Assembly: GCF_039880525.1 (NCBI RefSeq)
Contig: NZ_CP156989.1
Location: forward strand, 1,550,001 to 1,614,000
DNA length: 64,000 nucleotides
From: Agrococcus sp. ProA11
Lineage (GTDB): Bacteria > Actinomycetota > Actinomycetes > Actinomycetales > Microbacteriaceae
Direction of reading: 5' to 3'
Part shown: one piece after another, positions 1-9,063 of the stretch
How the letters are laid out: every line of letters starts with the position of its first letter
Position numbering within the stretch: the first letter of the stretch is position 1
Notes under the pieces: model-generated
The model's input: only the letters and a program-made list of their open reading frames with translations
Databases searched by the model: none
Told to the model about the DNA's origin: nothing
Program-made: the position numbers and the translations under genes

Positions 1-612
1 CTCGTGCAGCTCGGCGTTCACGCCCTGGAGCCCGGCGAGCAGCGTGATGGTCGTCTGCGGCATGCCCGCCCAGACGCCCACCACGATCGCGGCCGGCAGC
101 GCCGTCGAGGCCTGGCCGAGCCAGTTGATGGAGTCGGGCAGGCCGACCGCGCCCAAGCCGCCGTTCACGGCCCCGTAGGTCGGGTGCAGCATGAGCCGCC
201 ACATGATCGCGATGATCACCGGCGGCATGGCCCACGGGATGAGCGCGAGGGTGCGCGCCACGCCCTGGCCCCACAGGTTGGCGTTCAGCAGCAGCGCGAG
301 CGAGAGCGAGGCGACGAACTGGATGATCGTCACCGAGAACGCCCAGATCAGCCCGATCCCGAACGAGTTCCAGAACAGGTCGTAGCCCGCCAGGTCGACG
401 TAGTTCTGCAGCCCGTTGAACTCGGTGACGGCATTGCGTCCGGCGGTCGCGTTCGTGAAGCCCAGCACGATGCCCTGCATGAGCGGCCAGACGCTGAACA
501 TCAGGATCGGCAGCATCGCCGGCAGGAAGAGCAGCCAGGCGCCCCGCTCCTGGGAGATCCTGCGCCGCTTGCCGAGCTTCCGCTCGGCGACGGTCACATC
601 GACGGGCGTCAT
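1..612 (-). CDS. Sugar ABC transporter permease, MalF type (partial)
   Basis: The reverse strand reads from an ATG at 612 off the window edge, giving about 204 N-terminal residues. A basic cytoplasmic start (ERKLGKRRRISQERGAW) leads into a first membrane helix (LLFLPAMLPILMFSVWPLM), followed by several more hydrophobic segments, as in MalF/UgpA-type permeases. The visible part stops at LQGVNAELHE, exactly where the cytoplasmic EAA loop that contacts the ATPase should begin. It would be an inner-membrane channel subunit for carbohydrate uptake. Its ATG overlaps the stop of the LacI regulator gene as ATGA, so the two are probably cotranscribed. Substrate cannot be told from this part. Confidence 0.85.
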   Translation of the reverse strand, partial: MTPVDVTVAERKLGKRRRISQERGAWLLFLPAMLPILMFSVWPLMQGIVLGFTNATAGRNAVTEFNGLQNYVDLAGYDLFWNSFGIGLIWAFSVTIIQFVASLSLALLLNANLWGQGVARTLALIPWAMPPVIIAIMWRLMLHPTYGAVNGGLGAVGLPDSINWLGQASTALPAAIVVGVWAGMPQTTITLLAGLQGVNAELHE

Positions 613-1631
613 CCGCGCACCTTCCGGGTTGTGGACTCGCGCACCGCGAGCCGGGGTTCGACGATCGCGTGCGTCGTCGCGGTGCGGTCGCCGCCGATCG
701 CGGCGAGCAGCTGCTGCGCGGCGAGCGTGCCGCGGGCCTCAGCGCCGAGGTCGACGCTCGTCAGGCTGGGGATCGCGATCTCCGCGAGCTCGGTGTTGTC
801 CATGCCGACCACCAGGCACTCGTCGGGCACCGCGATGCCGCGGTCTGCCAGCACGCGCAGGGCGGCGAACGCGATGAGGTCGTTCGCCGCGACGATCGCG
901 TCGATCGCGGGCGCACCGGAGAGGCGCTCGAGGAGGGTGTGCACCGCCGGCAGCGCCGCCGCGTGCGTGAAGTCGTCGGCCGCGATCTCGAGGTCGGGGT
1001 CGACCGGCAGCGCCGCGGCGGCGAGCGCCGAGCGGTAGCCCTCAAGGCGGAGCCGCCCGGGCGTCGTGTCGACCGGGCCGTTGACGAATGCGATCCGCCT
1101 GGCGCCCTGCTCGATCAGGTGGTCGATCGCGAGCCCGACGCCGGCGCGCGAATCCGCGCCCACGGCACCATGCGCGGCGGTCGCGGGCAGCGTCCCGATC
1201 ACGACGACCGGCACCCGCGACTGCGCGAGCGCCTCGAGCACCTGCGGCTCGGGGCGCAGCGGCACGACGATGAGGCCGTCGACCGTGCTCGGGTCGAAGC
1301 GCTGGATGGCCGCCGCCACCGCCGACGCGTCCTGCGCCTGCGCCACGAGCAGCTGGCGCTCGTCACCCGCGAGCTCGTGCTGCACCGCGCTCGTCATCCG
1401 CGCGTAGACGGGGTTGGCGGCATCCGGCACGATCATCGCGATCTGCCCGGTGCGACCGGCCTGCAGCGCCCTGGCGACCGCGTTCGGTCGGTAGCCGAGC
1501 TCGGCGGCGACGGCGCGCACGCGCTCGGCGGTGGCCGGGGATGCGCCCTCGCCGTGCAGCGCTCGGCTGGCCGTGGCGATGGAGACGCCGGCACGCTCGG
1601 CGACGGCTGCGATCGTGGGGCTGCTCGCCAT
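609..1631 (-). CDS. LacI family transcriptional regulator
   Basis: About 340 aa. The N-terminal HTH (TIAAVAERAGVSIATASRAL) and hinge segment (ERVRAVAAELGYRPNAVARAL) are classic LacI/GalR. The rest is the periplasmic-binding-protein-like sensor core, with IAMIVPDAANPVYARM and the typical QQLLAAI close to the C terminus. The longest open frame begins at 1700, but that start lies inside the operator palindrome, so I choose ATG 1631, which gives the standard LacI N terminus. It overlaps the sugar permease gene by 4 nt and most likely represses this transport operon until a sugar ligand binds. The inducer is not identifiable from sequence. Confidence 0.93.
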   Translation of the reverse strand: MASSPTIAAVAERAGVSIATASRALHGEGASPATAERVRAVAAELGYRPNAVARALQAGRTGQIAMIVPDAANPVYARMTSAVQHELAGDERQLLVAQAQDASAVAAAIQRFDPSTVDGLIVVPLRPEPQVLEALAQSRVPVVVIGTLPATAAHGAVGADSRAGVGLAIDHLIEQGARRIAFVNGPVDTTPGRLRLEGYRSALAAAALPVDPDLEIAADDFTHAAALPAVHTLLERLSGAPAIDAIVAANDLIAFAALRVLADRGIAVPDECLVVGMDNTELAEIAIPSLTSVDLGAEARGTLAAQQLLAAIGGDRTATTHAIVEPRLAVRESTTRKVRG

Positions 1632-1685
1632 CACTGCTCCGCCCTGAGCGCCATCGCCCATTGAGTCGTACCGGTCCGAGTGAAA

Positions 1686-1699
1686 TGGAAACGTTTCCA
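1686..1699. promoter_or_regulatory. LacI-family operator palindrome
   Basis: TGGAAACGTTTCCA is a perfect 14-bp palindrome with the central CG typical of LacI/GalR/CcpA-type operators. It lies 55 bp upstream of the chosen lacI start, so autoregulation of the lacI-permease operon is the simplest reading. Confidence 0.8.
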
Positions 1700-1774
1700 A
1701 AGCACGTAGCAGAGACTCTAGGCGCTCACCCGACGTGAGCGCAAGCCGAGACGGCGGCGCGCGTGCGCGCCACC

Positions 1775-1803
1775 GAGCGGGCCGCCCCGGGCGGCCCGTG
1801 CTC
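1775..1803 (-). terminator. Hairpin after rsfS
   Basis: The inverted repeat CGGGCCGCCC / GGGCGGCCCG, extended outward by GAG/CTC, starts 3 bp past the rsfS stop. It has no strong U-tract, which is common for actinobacterial terminators. Confidence 0.6.
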
Positions 1804-1805
1804 GC

Positions 1806-2189
1806 CTATTCGGCGTCGGGCGCGGCGTGCTCCGGCAGCTGCAGGTCGATGACCGCAGCATCGCGCCAGAGGCGCTCGAGCTGGTAGTAGGTGCGCTCCT
1901 CCTCGTGGAAGACGTGCACCACGATGTCGGAGAAGTCGAGCAGCACCCAGCGGCCGTCAGCACGACCCTCGCGGCGCACCGGCTTCGCACCCTCCGGCAG
2001 CAGCGCATCCTCGATCTCGCGCGCGATGGCGCTGACCTGCCGCTCGTTGCGGCCGGTCACGACCAGGAAGACATCGGTCAGCGGCAGCTGGCCAGAGACA
2101 TCCAGACCCACCTGGTCGGTGCCGAGTGCCTTGTCTGCCGCACGTGCTGCAGCGCGCGCGAGCGCGATCGCCTTGTCGTCCGCGCTCAT
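1806..2189 (-). CDS. rsfS: Ribosome silencing factor RsfS
   Basis: 127 aa, the usual RsfS/Iojap length. The fold is recognisable from KALGTDQVGLDVSGQLPLTDVFLVVTGRNERQV, the RREGRADGRWVLLDFSDIVVHVFHEEERTYYQLERLW block and an acidic tail. RsfS binds ribosomal protein L14 and prevents subunit joining when nutrients are scarce. A longer frame extends upstream, but ATG 2189 is preceded by GGGAGG at good spacing and gives the conserved N terminus. It is the last gene of the nadD operon, the usual nadD-rsfS pairing in Actinobacteria. Confidence 0.93.
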   Translation of the reverse strand: MSADDKAIALARAAARAADKALGTDQVGLDVSGQLPLTDVFLVVTGRNERQVSAIAREIEDALLPEGAKPVRREGRADGRWVLLDFSDIVVHVFHEEERTYYQLERLWRDAAVIDLQLPEHAAPDAE

Positions 2190-2205
2190 CGCGCACCTCC
2201 CGAGA

Positions 2206-3408
2206 TCAGAGCCAGCCCTGCGAGAGTGCGAGAGCCAGGAAGCCCGCGACCGCGACCGCAACACCGCCAGCGCCGACGCCGATGGCCACAGGCCAGACGT
2301 TCGAGCGCTGCTTCTTCGGCGCGATCTGCACGCGAGCATTTGCATACGACGACACTGCCTTGGAGGCGCGCACCGGCGCCGTCTCCGGGCTCGACACCTC
2401 GCCCTCGGCAACATCGGAGTCAACATCGTTGCCGTCGATCGAGACACTGCCGCGGCCGGACGAGGCGAAGCCCTCCGGCACGTCGATCGACCCGGTCACG
2501 AGCAGCCCGTCATCGCCCTCGAGCGTGAAGTCGGGGCTCTCGCTGCCGGCGGGCAGCACGAGCGCATTCGCCGTGATCGACGAGCCAGAGCCGCTGCCCT
2601 TTCCCGCGACGCCCTGCTCGCGCAGGTCGGCGATGTGGTGCTCGGAGGTGTCGGAGACGACGTTGACGATGACGGGGAGGCGCTGGGACCTGCCGCGGCT
2701 GGGGCCGCTGACGACGGCGTCGTCGGCTTCCTCCTGCGCCAGGCGGCGATCCTCGAGCTGGGCGGGGGTGACCTCGGCGACGCGGCGCGAGGAGACTCGC
2801 GGCTGCGCGACGATCACCTCGTCGATCTCGACGTCATCGACCTCGGCGTCGTCGACGGTGTCGAGACCCTGCACGTCGTCGATGTGCGCGCTCGAACGGC
2901 GCGCGGATGAGGGGGCCGGAACGGCGGAGCCACCGGTCGGCGCGCTGCCGTGCGGTTCGGCGATCTCGGCCTGGATGGCGTCGGCAGCATCGGCGGAGTC
3001 GGCATCCACCTTCTGGACGTCGACCTGCTCCATGGCGACGGTCTCGGCGGGCTCCTGCGCGGCGTCGGGCGCGGGAGCGTCACCGGCCTCCGACTTCTTC
3101 TTGCGACCGAAGAAGCGCCCGATGGGCTTCGAGGGCTGCGGATCCTTGGGGGGCGCCGGCGTCGCGACCGGCTCCTCAGTGCCCGATTCCTCAGAGACCA
3201 GCTCCGCCTCGAGGACGTCGCCGCTCTCGGGTGCTGCGGGCACGCTGGGCGTGGAGTGGCGGCCGAGCTGTGCGGGCTCGTCGTCTCCGGCGCGCTGCTC
3301 TGCATCCGGCTCGGGCGTGGAGTCGCCGTTGGCTGCGAGCTCTGCCGCGCGTTCGCGCGCGCGAAGCTCGCGCCGCGTCAGCGGGCGCTCTCCGTTCACG
3401 TCACTCAT
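2206..3408 (-). CDS. Hypothetical C-tail-anchored disordered protein
   Basis: 400 aa from ATG 3408; its start overlaps the nadD stop as ATGA. The N terminus is charged ([13 protein letters not shown]), followed by a long low-complexity region rich in Glu, Asp, Ala and Pro with two short basic patches (FGRKKKSE and SSARRSSAH). The only clear membrane segment is at the extreme C terminus ([20 protein letters not shown]), so most of the protein should face the cytoplasm. I recognise no catalytic domain. Its place between nadD and rsfS is typical of Microbacteriaceae, where similar acidic membrane proteins of unknown role occur. Confidence 0.75.
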   Translation of the reverse strand: MSDVNGERPLTRRELRARERAAELAANGDSTPEPDAEQRAGDDEPAQLGRHSTPSVPAAPESGDVLEAELVSEESGTEEPVATPAPPKDPQPSKPIGRFFGRKKKSEAGDAPAPDAAQEPAETVAMEQVDVQKVDADSADAADAIQAEIAEPHGSAPTGGSAVPAPSSARRSSAHIDDVQGLDTVDDAEVDDVEIDEVIVAQPRVSSRRVAEVTPAQLEDRRLAQEEADDAVVSGPSRGRSQRLPVIVNVVSDTSEHHIADLREQGVAGKGSGSGSSITANALVLPAGSESPDFTLEGDDGLLVTGSIDVPEGFASSGRGSVSIDGNDVDSDVAEGEVSSPETAPVRASKAVSSYANARVQIAPKKQRSNVWPVAIGVGAGGVAVAVAGFLALALSQGWL

Positions 3409-4028
3409 GCAGTCAGTCTCCGGTACAGGTCGTGCTTGCTGATGTATTGAACCACCCCGTCGGGCACGAGGTACCAGACGGGATAGCCAGCGCGGACTCG
3501 CGCGCGGCAATCAGTCGAGGATATCGCAAGCGCGGGGATCTCCAGCAGAGAGACGCGCTCTTTCGGGTAATCCGCGATCTCGAGCTGGTGGCCGGGGCGC
3601 GTGACGGCCACGAAGTGCGCGAGCTCCCAGAGCTCCTGCACGTCCTTCCATTCGACGATGGAGGCGAAGGCATCGGCGCCGGTGATGAAGAACAGGTCGG
3701 CGTCCGGATGCTGCGCGCGCATGTCGCGCAGGGTGTCGATCGTGAACGTCGGGCCGTCGCGATCGACGTCGACCCTGCTGACGGTGAACTGCGGGTTAGA
3801 CGCCGTGGCGACCACCGTCATCAGGTAGCGATCCTCGCTCGGCGAGACATCCCGCTTCTGGTACGGCTCACCGGTCGGGACGAACACGACCTCGTCGAGG
3901 CCGAAGTGCTGCGCGACCTCGCTGGCAGCCACCAGGTGGCCGTGGTGAATGGGGTCGAAGGTGCCGCCCATGACGCCGAGGCGGCGCCGGCGCTCCGGCA
4001 CGGCGGGTGCGTCAGTGACGATCGGCAC
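3405..4028 (-). CDS. nadD: Nicotinate-nucleotide adenylyltransferase
   Basis: About 207 aa. [22 protein letters not shown] is the nucleotidyltransferase HxGH signature, and the C-terminal [21 protein letters not shown] carries the conserved ISSTxIR-like motif, here with Asp-Cys. It adenylates nicotinate mononucleotide in NAD biosynthesis. The longest frame begins at 4181, but that part has no coding character and overlaps a separate small ORF. GTG 4028 gives about 19 residues before the GGTFDP motif and is preferred. It forms an operon with the 59-aa membrane protein upstream and the 400-aa gene downstream (ATGA overlap). Confidence 0.93.
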   Translation of the reverse strand: MPIVTDAPAVPERRRRLGVMGGTFDPIHHGHLVAASEVAQHFGLDEVVFVPTGEPYQKRDVSPSEDRYLMTVVATASNPQFTVSRVDVDRDGPTFTIDTLRDMRAQHPDADLFFITGADAFASIVEWKDVQELWELAHFVAVTRPGHQLEIADYPKERVSLLEIPALAISSTDCRARVRAGYPVWYLVPDGVVQYISKHDLYRRLTA

Positions 4029-4191
4029 CCGGTGCGAACGGGTCGGCGCTGCGGTGCGAGACGTCGCGGAAGGAGCGCAGCACGATGGCCGAGATGATGA
4101 ACACGGCAGCGGTGATGCCGGCAGCGATGTACGGCGTGACGTGGGTCTCGCCGGATTCGGCAGCGGCGGTCGCGAGCTCAAGCAGGGTCAT
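4012..4191 (-). CDS. Small single-span membrane protein (59 aa)
   Basis: A 59-codon frame starts at ATG 4191, preceded by GGAGG at good spacing, and ends at TGA 4012-4014, 17 bp inside nadD in another frame. The product begins [18 protein letters not shown] and has one clear transmembrane segment ([18 protein letters not shown]). It continues with a short basic/polar cytoplasmic tail ([17 protein letters not shown]). It lies between proA and nadD on the same strand and should be translationally coupled to nadD. Function is unknown; the strong RBS, clean topology and compact packing support a real gene. Confidence 0.75.
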   Translation of the reverse strand: MTLLELATAAAESGETHVTPYIAAGITAAVFIISAIVLRSFRDVSHRSADPFAPGADRH

Positions 4192-4241
4192 GGATGCCTC
4201 CGATCAGCGTCCAGCCTAGCGCGGCGCGCGCCGATCGCCGT

Positions 4242-5504
4242 TCATGGACGCACCTGTCCGGAGCCCCGCACGATCCACTTGGTGCTCGTCAGCTCCGGCA
4301 GCCCCATGGGGCCCCGCGCGTGCGCCTTCTGGGTCGAGATGCCGACCTCCGCGCCGAAGCCGAACTCGCCGCCATCGGTGAAGCGAGTCGAGGCGTTGTG
4401 CATGACGACCGCGGAGTCAACCTCGGCGAGGAACCGGCCCGCGGCATCCGCATCCTCCGTCACGATCGTGTCGGTGTGATGCGTGCCGTAGCGGTTCACG
4501 TGCTCGATGGCAGCGTCCAGGTCGTCGACGACGCCGATGGCGATGTCCATCGAGAGGTGCTCGGTCGCCCAGCCGCCGTGGCCGAGCGGCGCGGCGCCCT
4601 CGACGCCCGGCAGTGGGCGGTCGGCGTGCACGGTGACGCCGGCGGTCTGCAGCGCGGTCGCGAGCGCGGGGACGGCCTCCTCCGCGATGTCGCGGTGCAC
4701 GAGCAGCGTCTCGAGCGAGTTGCAGACGCTGATGCGCTGGGTCTTGGCGTTCAGCACGATCTCGGTCGCCATCGACAGGTCGGCGGCCCGGTCGACGAAC
4801 GCGTGCACGATGCCGGCGCCGGTCTCGATGACCGGCACGGTCGATTCGGTGACGACCCGCTCGATGAGCGATGCGCTCCCCCTCGGCACGAGCAGGTCCA
4901 CCAGGCCCCTGGCACGCATGAGGCGCCCTGCGCCATCCCGGCCATAGGGGTCGATGGTCTGCACGGCCGCGCGCGGCAGCCCTTCGGCCTCGAGCGCGCC
5001 CTGCATCGTCGCGACCAGCACCGCGTTGGTGCGCTCGGCGGCCGAGCCGCCACGCAGCACGACCGCGTTGCCGGAGCCGAGCGCGATGCACGCGAGGTCG
5101 ACCGTGACGTTGGGGCGTGCCTCGTAGATCACGCCGATCACGCCGAACGGCACGCGCACCTGCGTCAGGTCGAGCCCGTTCGGCAGCGTGCGCTGCCGCA
5201 GCACCTCGCCCACCGGGTCGGGCAGCGAGGCGAGCTGGCGGGCCGCGGCGGCCAGACCGGCGATGCGCGCATCGTCGAGCAGCAGCCGGTCGAGCAGGCC
5301 GGCGTCGAGGCCGGATTCCCGGCCGCGCTCGAGATCCTGCTCGTTCGCCGCGCGGATCTCTGCGCCCGCCGACTCGATCGCGCCCGCGATGGCGGTGATC
5401 GCGGCGTGCCGCTGCGCTGCCGGCGCGACGCCGAGCGTGCGCGAGGCGCGCTGCGAAGCGTCGAGCAGCGCGTCGAAGCCGTCACGGGTGTCGGTCTCTG
5501 CCAT
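4242..5504 (-). CDS. proA: Glutamate-5-semialdehyde dehydrogenase (gamma-glutamyl phosphate reductase)
   Basis: 420 aa, the normal ProA length. It uses NADPH to reduce gamma-glutamyl phosphate, the second step of proline synthesis. Family landmarks include VPFGVIGVIYEARPNVTVD, ALGSGNAVVLRGGSAAERTN, the catalytic-cysteine region KTQRISVCNSLETLLVH and the C-terminal FGFGAEVGISTQKAHARGPMGL. It lies 38 bp downstream of proB on the same strand, the usual proBA pair. Confidence 0.97.
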   Translation of the reverse strand: MAETDTRDGFDALLDASQRASRTLGVAPAAQRHAAITAIAGAIESAGAEIRAANEQDLERGRESGLDAGLLDRLLLDDARIAGLAAAARQLASLPDPVGEVLRQRTLPNGLDLTQVRVPFGVIGVIYEARPNVTVDLACIALGSGNAVVLRGGSAAERTNAVLVATMQGALEAEGLPRAAVQTIDPYGRDGAGRLMRARGLVDLLVPRGSASLIERVVTESTVPVIETGAGIVHAFVDRAADLSMATEIVLNAKTQRISVCNSLETLLVHRDIAEEAVPALATALQTAGVTVHADRPLPGVEGAAPLGHGGWATEHLSMDIAIGVVDDLDAAIEHVNRYGTHHTDTIVTEDADAAGRFLAEVDSAVVMHNASTRFTDGGEFGFGAEVGISTQKAHARGPMGLPELTSTKWIVRGSGQVRP

Positions 5505-5542
5505 GGCTCGATCCTACGAGGCGGCGGATGCGCCCCGGACGC

Positions 5543-6340
5543 TCAGCGCTCGTCGTCGGGCTCTGCCGCGGGAGCGGGATTGGGCTCGAACTCGGTGCCG
5601 AGCCGCTCCCCCGCCACGAGCCGCTCGAGCAGCGGCGTCGCGGTGACCGTGACGCGCACGCCGGCGTCGGCGGCGAGCCTGGCGGCATCCACCTTCGTCA
5701 TCGCGCCGCCGGAGCCGATGTGCGAGCCGCTCGCGCCGAGCCGCACGCCCTCGAGCGGGTCGCCGAAGGGCACCGAGTGGATCGGCTCGGAACCGGGCTC
5801 GCCGGGCGGGGCGGTGCGCAGCGCCGGGATGTCGGAGAGCAGGATGAGGCGGTCGGCTCGCATGAGCTTCGCGACCAGGGCCGCGAGGCGATCGTTGTCG
5901 CCGAAGCGGATCTCGTGCGTCGCGACGGTGTCGTTCTCGTTGATGATCGGCAGCATCCGCAGCTCGAGCAGGCGTCGCAGGGCGTTCCTCGCGTTGACGC
6001 GGTGCGAGTCGAGATCCATGTCGGATGCCGTCAGCAGGATCTGCGCCGCCGTGACCTCGTGCCGCGAGAGGCCGCGCTGGTAGCGGTTCATGAGCACGTT
6101 CTGGCCCACCGCTGCCGCCGCCTGCTGCATCGGCAGGTCGACCGGACGGTCGTCGAGCCCGAGGAACGGCATGCCGGTCGAGATCGCACCCGACGAGACG
6201 AGGACGACGCGGCAGGTGCGGTGCAGGCTCGCGAGGGCGTCGACGAGCGGCTCGATCTGCGCGCGGCGCTCCCCCGAGATCGATGACGAGCCGACCTTGA
6301 CGACGATGAGCTCGCCCGCGGCGGGGTCGAGCGAGGTCAC
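5543..6340 (-). CDS. proB: Glutamate 5-kinase, short form without PUA domain
   Basis: 265 aa: only the amino-acid-kinase domain is present, with [11 protein letters not shown] at the N terminus, [28 protein letters not shown] and the nucleotide-binding [20 protein letters not shown]. The C-terminal PUA domain of the 367-aa E. coli enzyme is missing, a variant known from other bacteria. It phosphorylates glutamate in proline synthesis and is normally feedback inhibited by proline. Its ATG overlaps the obg stop as ATGA, which ties proline synthesis to the rplU-rpmA-obg operon. Confidence 0.96.
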   Translation of the reverse strand: MTSLDPAAGELIVVKVGSSSISGERRAQIEPLVDALASLHRTCRVVLVSSGAISTGMPFLGLDDRPVDLPMQQAAAAVGQNVLMNRYQRGLSRHEVTAAQILLTASDMDLDSHRVNARNALRRLLELRMLPIINENDTVATHEIRFGDNDRLAALVAKLMRADRLILLSDIPALRTAPPGEPGSEPIHSVPFGDPLEGVRLGASGSHIGSGGAMTKVDAARLAADAGVRVTVTATPLLERLVAGERLGTEFEPNPAPAAEPDDER

Positions 6341-7869
6341 GCCTCGTCGTCCCAGCGCTGCACGTCGACGCCCTCGTCGTCGGCGGCGGCGCGGCCGTCG
6401 CGCTCCTGCACGAGCCCGTCGCGAGCCGCCTGCTTCGCATCCATGAGGCGGCGGTACTGCTCGCGGCGCTCCGGCGTGGTGCGGCGGTCGTTGCGATCCA
6501 GCCGCGGGTCGGTGCCACGGTTGCCCACCAGCTCGGCGCCGGAGGCGACCGTCGGCTCCCAGTCGAAGACGATGCCGGCGCCGGGGCCGATCACGACGGT
6601 CGCGCCGGCGACCGCGCCGGCCTTGAGCAGCGCTTCCTCGGTGCCGAGCTTCGCGAGCCGGTCGGCGAGGTAGCCGACTGCCTCGTCGTTGCGGAAGTCG
6701 GTCTGCTGCACCCAGCGCTCCGGCTTGGCGCCCAGGATCCGGAACAGCGGGCCGGCGTGCGTGCCCTCGACTTTGATGGTGAAGTCGGCGTCGTCGACCG
6801 CGCGCGGTCGCAGCACGATGCGCTCCGGCACCGGGTCAGCGGCCTTGGCGAGCCGGTCGGCCTCGACGATCTCGGCAAGCGCGAACGACAGCTCGCGCAG
6901 GCCCTTCTGGGCGACCGTGGAGATCTCGAAGACCCGGAATCCGAGCGCTTCGATGTCCTCGCGCACGAATGCGGCGAGCTCCGCCGCCTCCGGCACGTCG
7001 ATCTTGTTGAGGGCGACGAGCTGCTGGCGCTCCAGCAGCGGCGGCTGCCCCTCGGGCACCGGGTACGCGGCGAGCTCGGCCAGGATGACCTGCAGGTCGC
7101 TCACCGGGTCGCGGCCCGCCTCGAGCGTCGCGCAGTCGATGACGTGCAGCAGCGCCGAGCAGCGCTCGACGTGCCGCAGGAACTCGAGCCCAAGGCCCTT
7201 GCCCTCGCTGGCGCCCTCGATGAGGCCCGGCACGTCGGCGATCGTGTAGCGGGTCTGCCCCGACTCGACCACGCCGAGGTTGGGGTGCAGCGTCGTGAAC
7301 GGGTAGTCGGCGATCTTCGGGCGTGCGGCGGACATCGCGGCGACCAGGCTCGACTTGCCGGCGCTCGGGAAGCCCACCAGTGCGACATCCGCGACCGTCT
7401 TCAGCTCGAGCGTGACGTCGTGCTCATGGCCCTCGGTGCCCAGCAGCGCGAATCCCGGCGCCTTGCGCTGCTTGTTCGCCAGCGCGGAGTTGCCGAGGCC
7501 GCCCTGGCCGCCCTCGGCGACCACGACCCGCATGCCCGGGTGGGTGAGGTCGGCGAGCTGCTCGCCATCGGCATCGCGCACCACGGTGCCGACCGGCACG
7601 GGCAGCTCGAGGTCGGCGCCCTTGGTGCCGGAGCGGTTGTCGCCCATGCCGGGCTGACCGTTCTCGCTCGCGCGGTGCGGCGAGCGGTGGTACCCGAGCA
7701 GCGTCGTGACCTGCGGGTCGGCGACGAGCACGATGTCGCCGGCGTCGCCGCCGTTGCCGCCGTCAGGGCCGCCGAGCGGCTTGAACTTCTCGCGGTGCAC
7801 GGAGACGCAGCCGTGACCGCCGTTGCCTGCACGCAGGTGCAGCGTCACCTGATCGACGAAGGTGGCCAT
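6337..7869 (-). CDS. obgE: Obg/CgtA ribosome-associated GTPase
   Basis: 510 aa. The N-terminal glycine-rich Obg fold (about residues 1-158: [47 protein letters not shown]-like) is followed by the G domain with [10 protein letters not shown] (G1), [16 protein letters not shown] (G3) and LNKID (G4). The C-terminal OCT domain surrounds [22 protein letters not shown]. The last about 80 residues are charged and probably disordered. Obg acts in 50S assembly and ppGpp-linked growth control. Downstream of rplU-rpmA is its standard place, though a hairpin at 7893-7918 separates it from rpmA. Confidence 0.97.
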   Translation of the reverse strand: MATFVDQVTLHLRAGNGGHGCVSVHREKFKPLGGPDGGNGGDAGDIVLVADPQVTTLLGYHRSPHRASENGQPGMGDNRSGTKGADLELPVPVGTVVRDADGEQLADLTHPGMRVVVAEGGQGGLGNSALANKQRKAPGFALLGTEGHEHDVTLELKTVADVALVGFPSAGKSSLVAAMSAARPKIADYPFTTLHPNLGVVESGQTRYTIADVPGLIEGASEGKGLGLEFLRHVERCSALLHVIDCATLEAGRDPVSDLQVILAELAAYPVPEGQPPLLERQQLVALNKIDVPEAAELAAFVREDIEALGFRVFEISTVAQKGLRELSFALAEIVEADRLAKAADPVPERIVLRPRAVDDADFTIKVEGTHAGPLFRILGAKPERWVQQTDFRNDEAVGYLADRLAKLGTEEALLKAGAVAGATVVIGPGAGIVFDWEPTVASGAELVGNRGTDPRLDRNDRRTTPERREQYRRLMDAKQAARDGLVQERDGRAAADDEGVDVQRWDDEA

Positions 7870-7892
7870 GGATGTCTCCTCTAGATACGAGA

Positions 7893-7918
7893 ACGGGGCG
7901 AGCCGAAGCCCGCCCCGT
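7893..7918 (-). terminator. Hairpin between rpmA and obg
   Basis: ACGGGGCG and CGCCCCGT are complementary 8-bp arms around a 10-nt loop that can pair further (GC/GC around CGAA). On the minus strand it follows rpmA, so it could attenuate transcription into obg. Confidence 0.6.
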
Positions 7919-7950
7919 CCATCGGAATGTCAGTGTCGTGCGTGCGCCAG

Positions 7951-8208
7951 CTATTCGGCGGCAGCGACGATGTTGACCACCTTGCGGCGGCCCTTCGAGC
8001 CGAACTCGACCGCGCCCGCCGCGAGGGCGAACAGGGTGTCGTCCTTGCCACGGCCGACGCCGGCGCCGGGGTGGAAGTGCGTGCCGCGCTGGCGGACGAG
8101 GATCTCGCCGGCCTTGACGACCTGGCCGCCGAAGCGCTTGACGCCGAGGTACTGCGCGTTCGAGTCCCGACCGTTGCGGGTGGACGATGCGCCCTTCTTA
8201 TGTGCCAT
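7951..8208 (-). CDS. rpmA: 50S ribosomal protein L27
   Basis: 85 aa. [35 protein letters not shown] and [20 protein letters not shown] are the invariant L27 blocks. The N-terminal arm reaches the peptidyl transferase centre. There is no Firmicutes-type cleavable leader. It lies 12 bp after rplU and is cotranscribed with it. Confidence 0.99.
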   Translation of the reverse strand: MAHKKGASSTRNGRDSNAQYLGVKRFGGQVVKAGEILVRQRGTHFHPGAGVGRGKDDTLFALAAGAVEFGSKGRRKVVNIVAAAE

Positions 8209-8220
8209 CTCTGGGACCCC

Positions 8221-8529
8221 TTACTTGATGCCGGTGATCTTGAGGCGCGTGAGCTCCGAGCGGTGGCCCATGCGGCGCTTGTAGCCGGTCTTGTTGCGGT
8301 AGTGCTGGATGCGGATCTTCGGGCCGCGCAGGTCGGTCACGACCTCTGCCGTCACCTTCACCTTGGCGAGCGCAGCAACGTCCGACGTCACCTTGTCGCC
8401 GTCGACGAGCAGCACGGGGGCCAGCTCGACGTTGCCGTTGTCGTCACCGGCGATGCGATCGACGACGAGAATGGTCCCGACCTCGACCTTCTCCTGCCGG
8501 CCGCCGGCGCGCACGATTGCGTACACCAC
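8221..8529 (-). CDS. rplU: 50S ribosomal protein L21
   Basis: 102 aa with [18 protein letters not shown] at the start and the C-terminal [24 protein letters not shown] typical of L21, which binds 23S rRNA. First gene of the rplU-rpmA-obg-proBA operon. Its roughly 160-bp upstream region is shared with the divergent DUF4031 gene and contains a short perfect hairpin (8556-8570). Confidence 0.99.
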   Translation of the reverse strand: MVYAIVRAGGRQEKVEVGTILVVDRIAGDDNGNVELAPVLLVDGDKVTSDVAALAKVKVTAEVVTDLRGPKIRIQHYRNKTGYKRRMGHRSELTRLKITGIK

Positions 8530-8690
8530 GTTGGATCCTCACTGTTGGAACGACTCCCGACAGTGTCGGGACGAAGCTTGCAGCGCGCGCACGGAATGCG
8601 ACTTGCGCCAGCGAACAACGATACAGGCATCGGGGCCGTCGGGCAACACCGCCGCCGGGCGCGTCGTGACTCAACCGGTACCGTGACCGC

Positions 8691-8960
8691 ATGGCGCTCC
8701 TCGTGGACGACCCGCTCTGGCCGGCGCACGGTCGCATGTGGGCGCATCTGGTGAGCGACGTGTCGCTCGACGAGCTGCACGACTTCGCCCGCCGCGCCGG
8801 GCTCCCGCTGCGCGGCTTCGACCACGACCACTACGACGTGCCCGCTGAGCGCATCGACGAGCTCGTGGCGATGGGCGCCGAGCGCGTGAGCCCGAAGGCG
8901 CTCGTGCGCCGCCTCATCGCCAGCGGGCTGCGGGTGAAGGAGCGCGACCGGCGCGACTGA
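8691..8960 (+). CDS. DUF4031 domain-containing protein
   Basis: 89 aa. It matches the short actinobacterial DUF4031 pattern: ALLVDDPLWPAHGRMWAHLVSD at the N terminus, then SLDELHDFARRAGLPLRGFDHDHYDVP. The repeated His/Asp cluster (FDHDHYD) suggests metal or nucleic-acid contacts, but no activity is established. A basic tail (RRLIASGLRVKERDRRD) ends it. It stands alone, divergent from rplU and convergent with rne. Confidence 0.85.
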   Translation: MALLVDDPLWPAHGRMWAHLVSDVSLDELHDFARRAGLPLRGFDHDHYDVPAERIDELVAMGAERVSPKALVRRLIASGLRVKERDRRD

Positions 8961-9005
8961 CCGGCTGCACGCCCTGCGCCGCCGCGCGACCGGCCCCGCC
9001 ATACG

Positions 9006-9042
9006 ACGAATCCGCCCGGGCCGGAGCGGCGGGCGGATTCGT
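9006..9042. terminator. Bidirectional terminator between DUF4031 and rne
   Basis: Perfect 13-bp arms ACGAATCCGCCCG / CGGGCGGATTCGT flank an 11-nt loop midway between two convergent genes. Confidence 0.8.
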
Positions 9043-9063
9043 GTCGCGGGTGCGCGGAGCCGG

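Noticed and set aside
609-1700. LacI start at 1700
   Set aside because: That start codon and its next codons lie within the operator palindrome and the added residues have no LacI character.
8556-8570. L21 leader autoregulatory structure
   Set aside because: CCCGACA-G-TGTCGGG is a short palindrome with no workable loop and no similarity to known L21 leaders.
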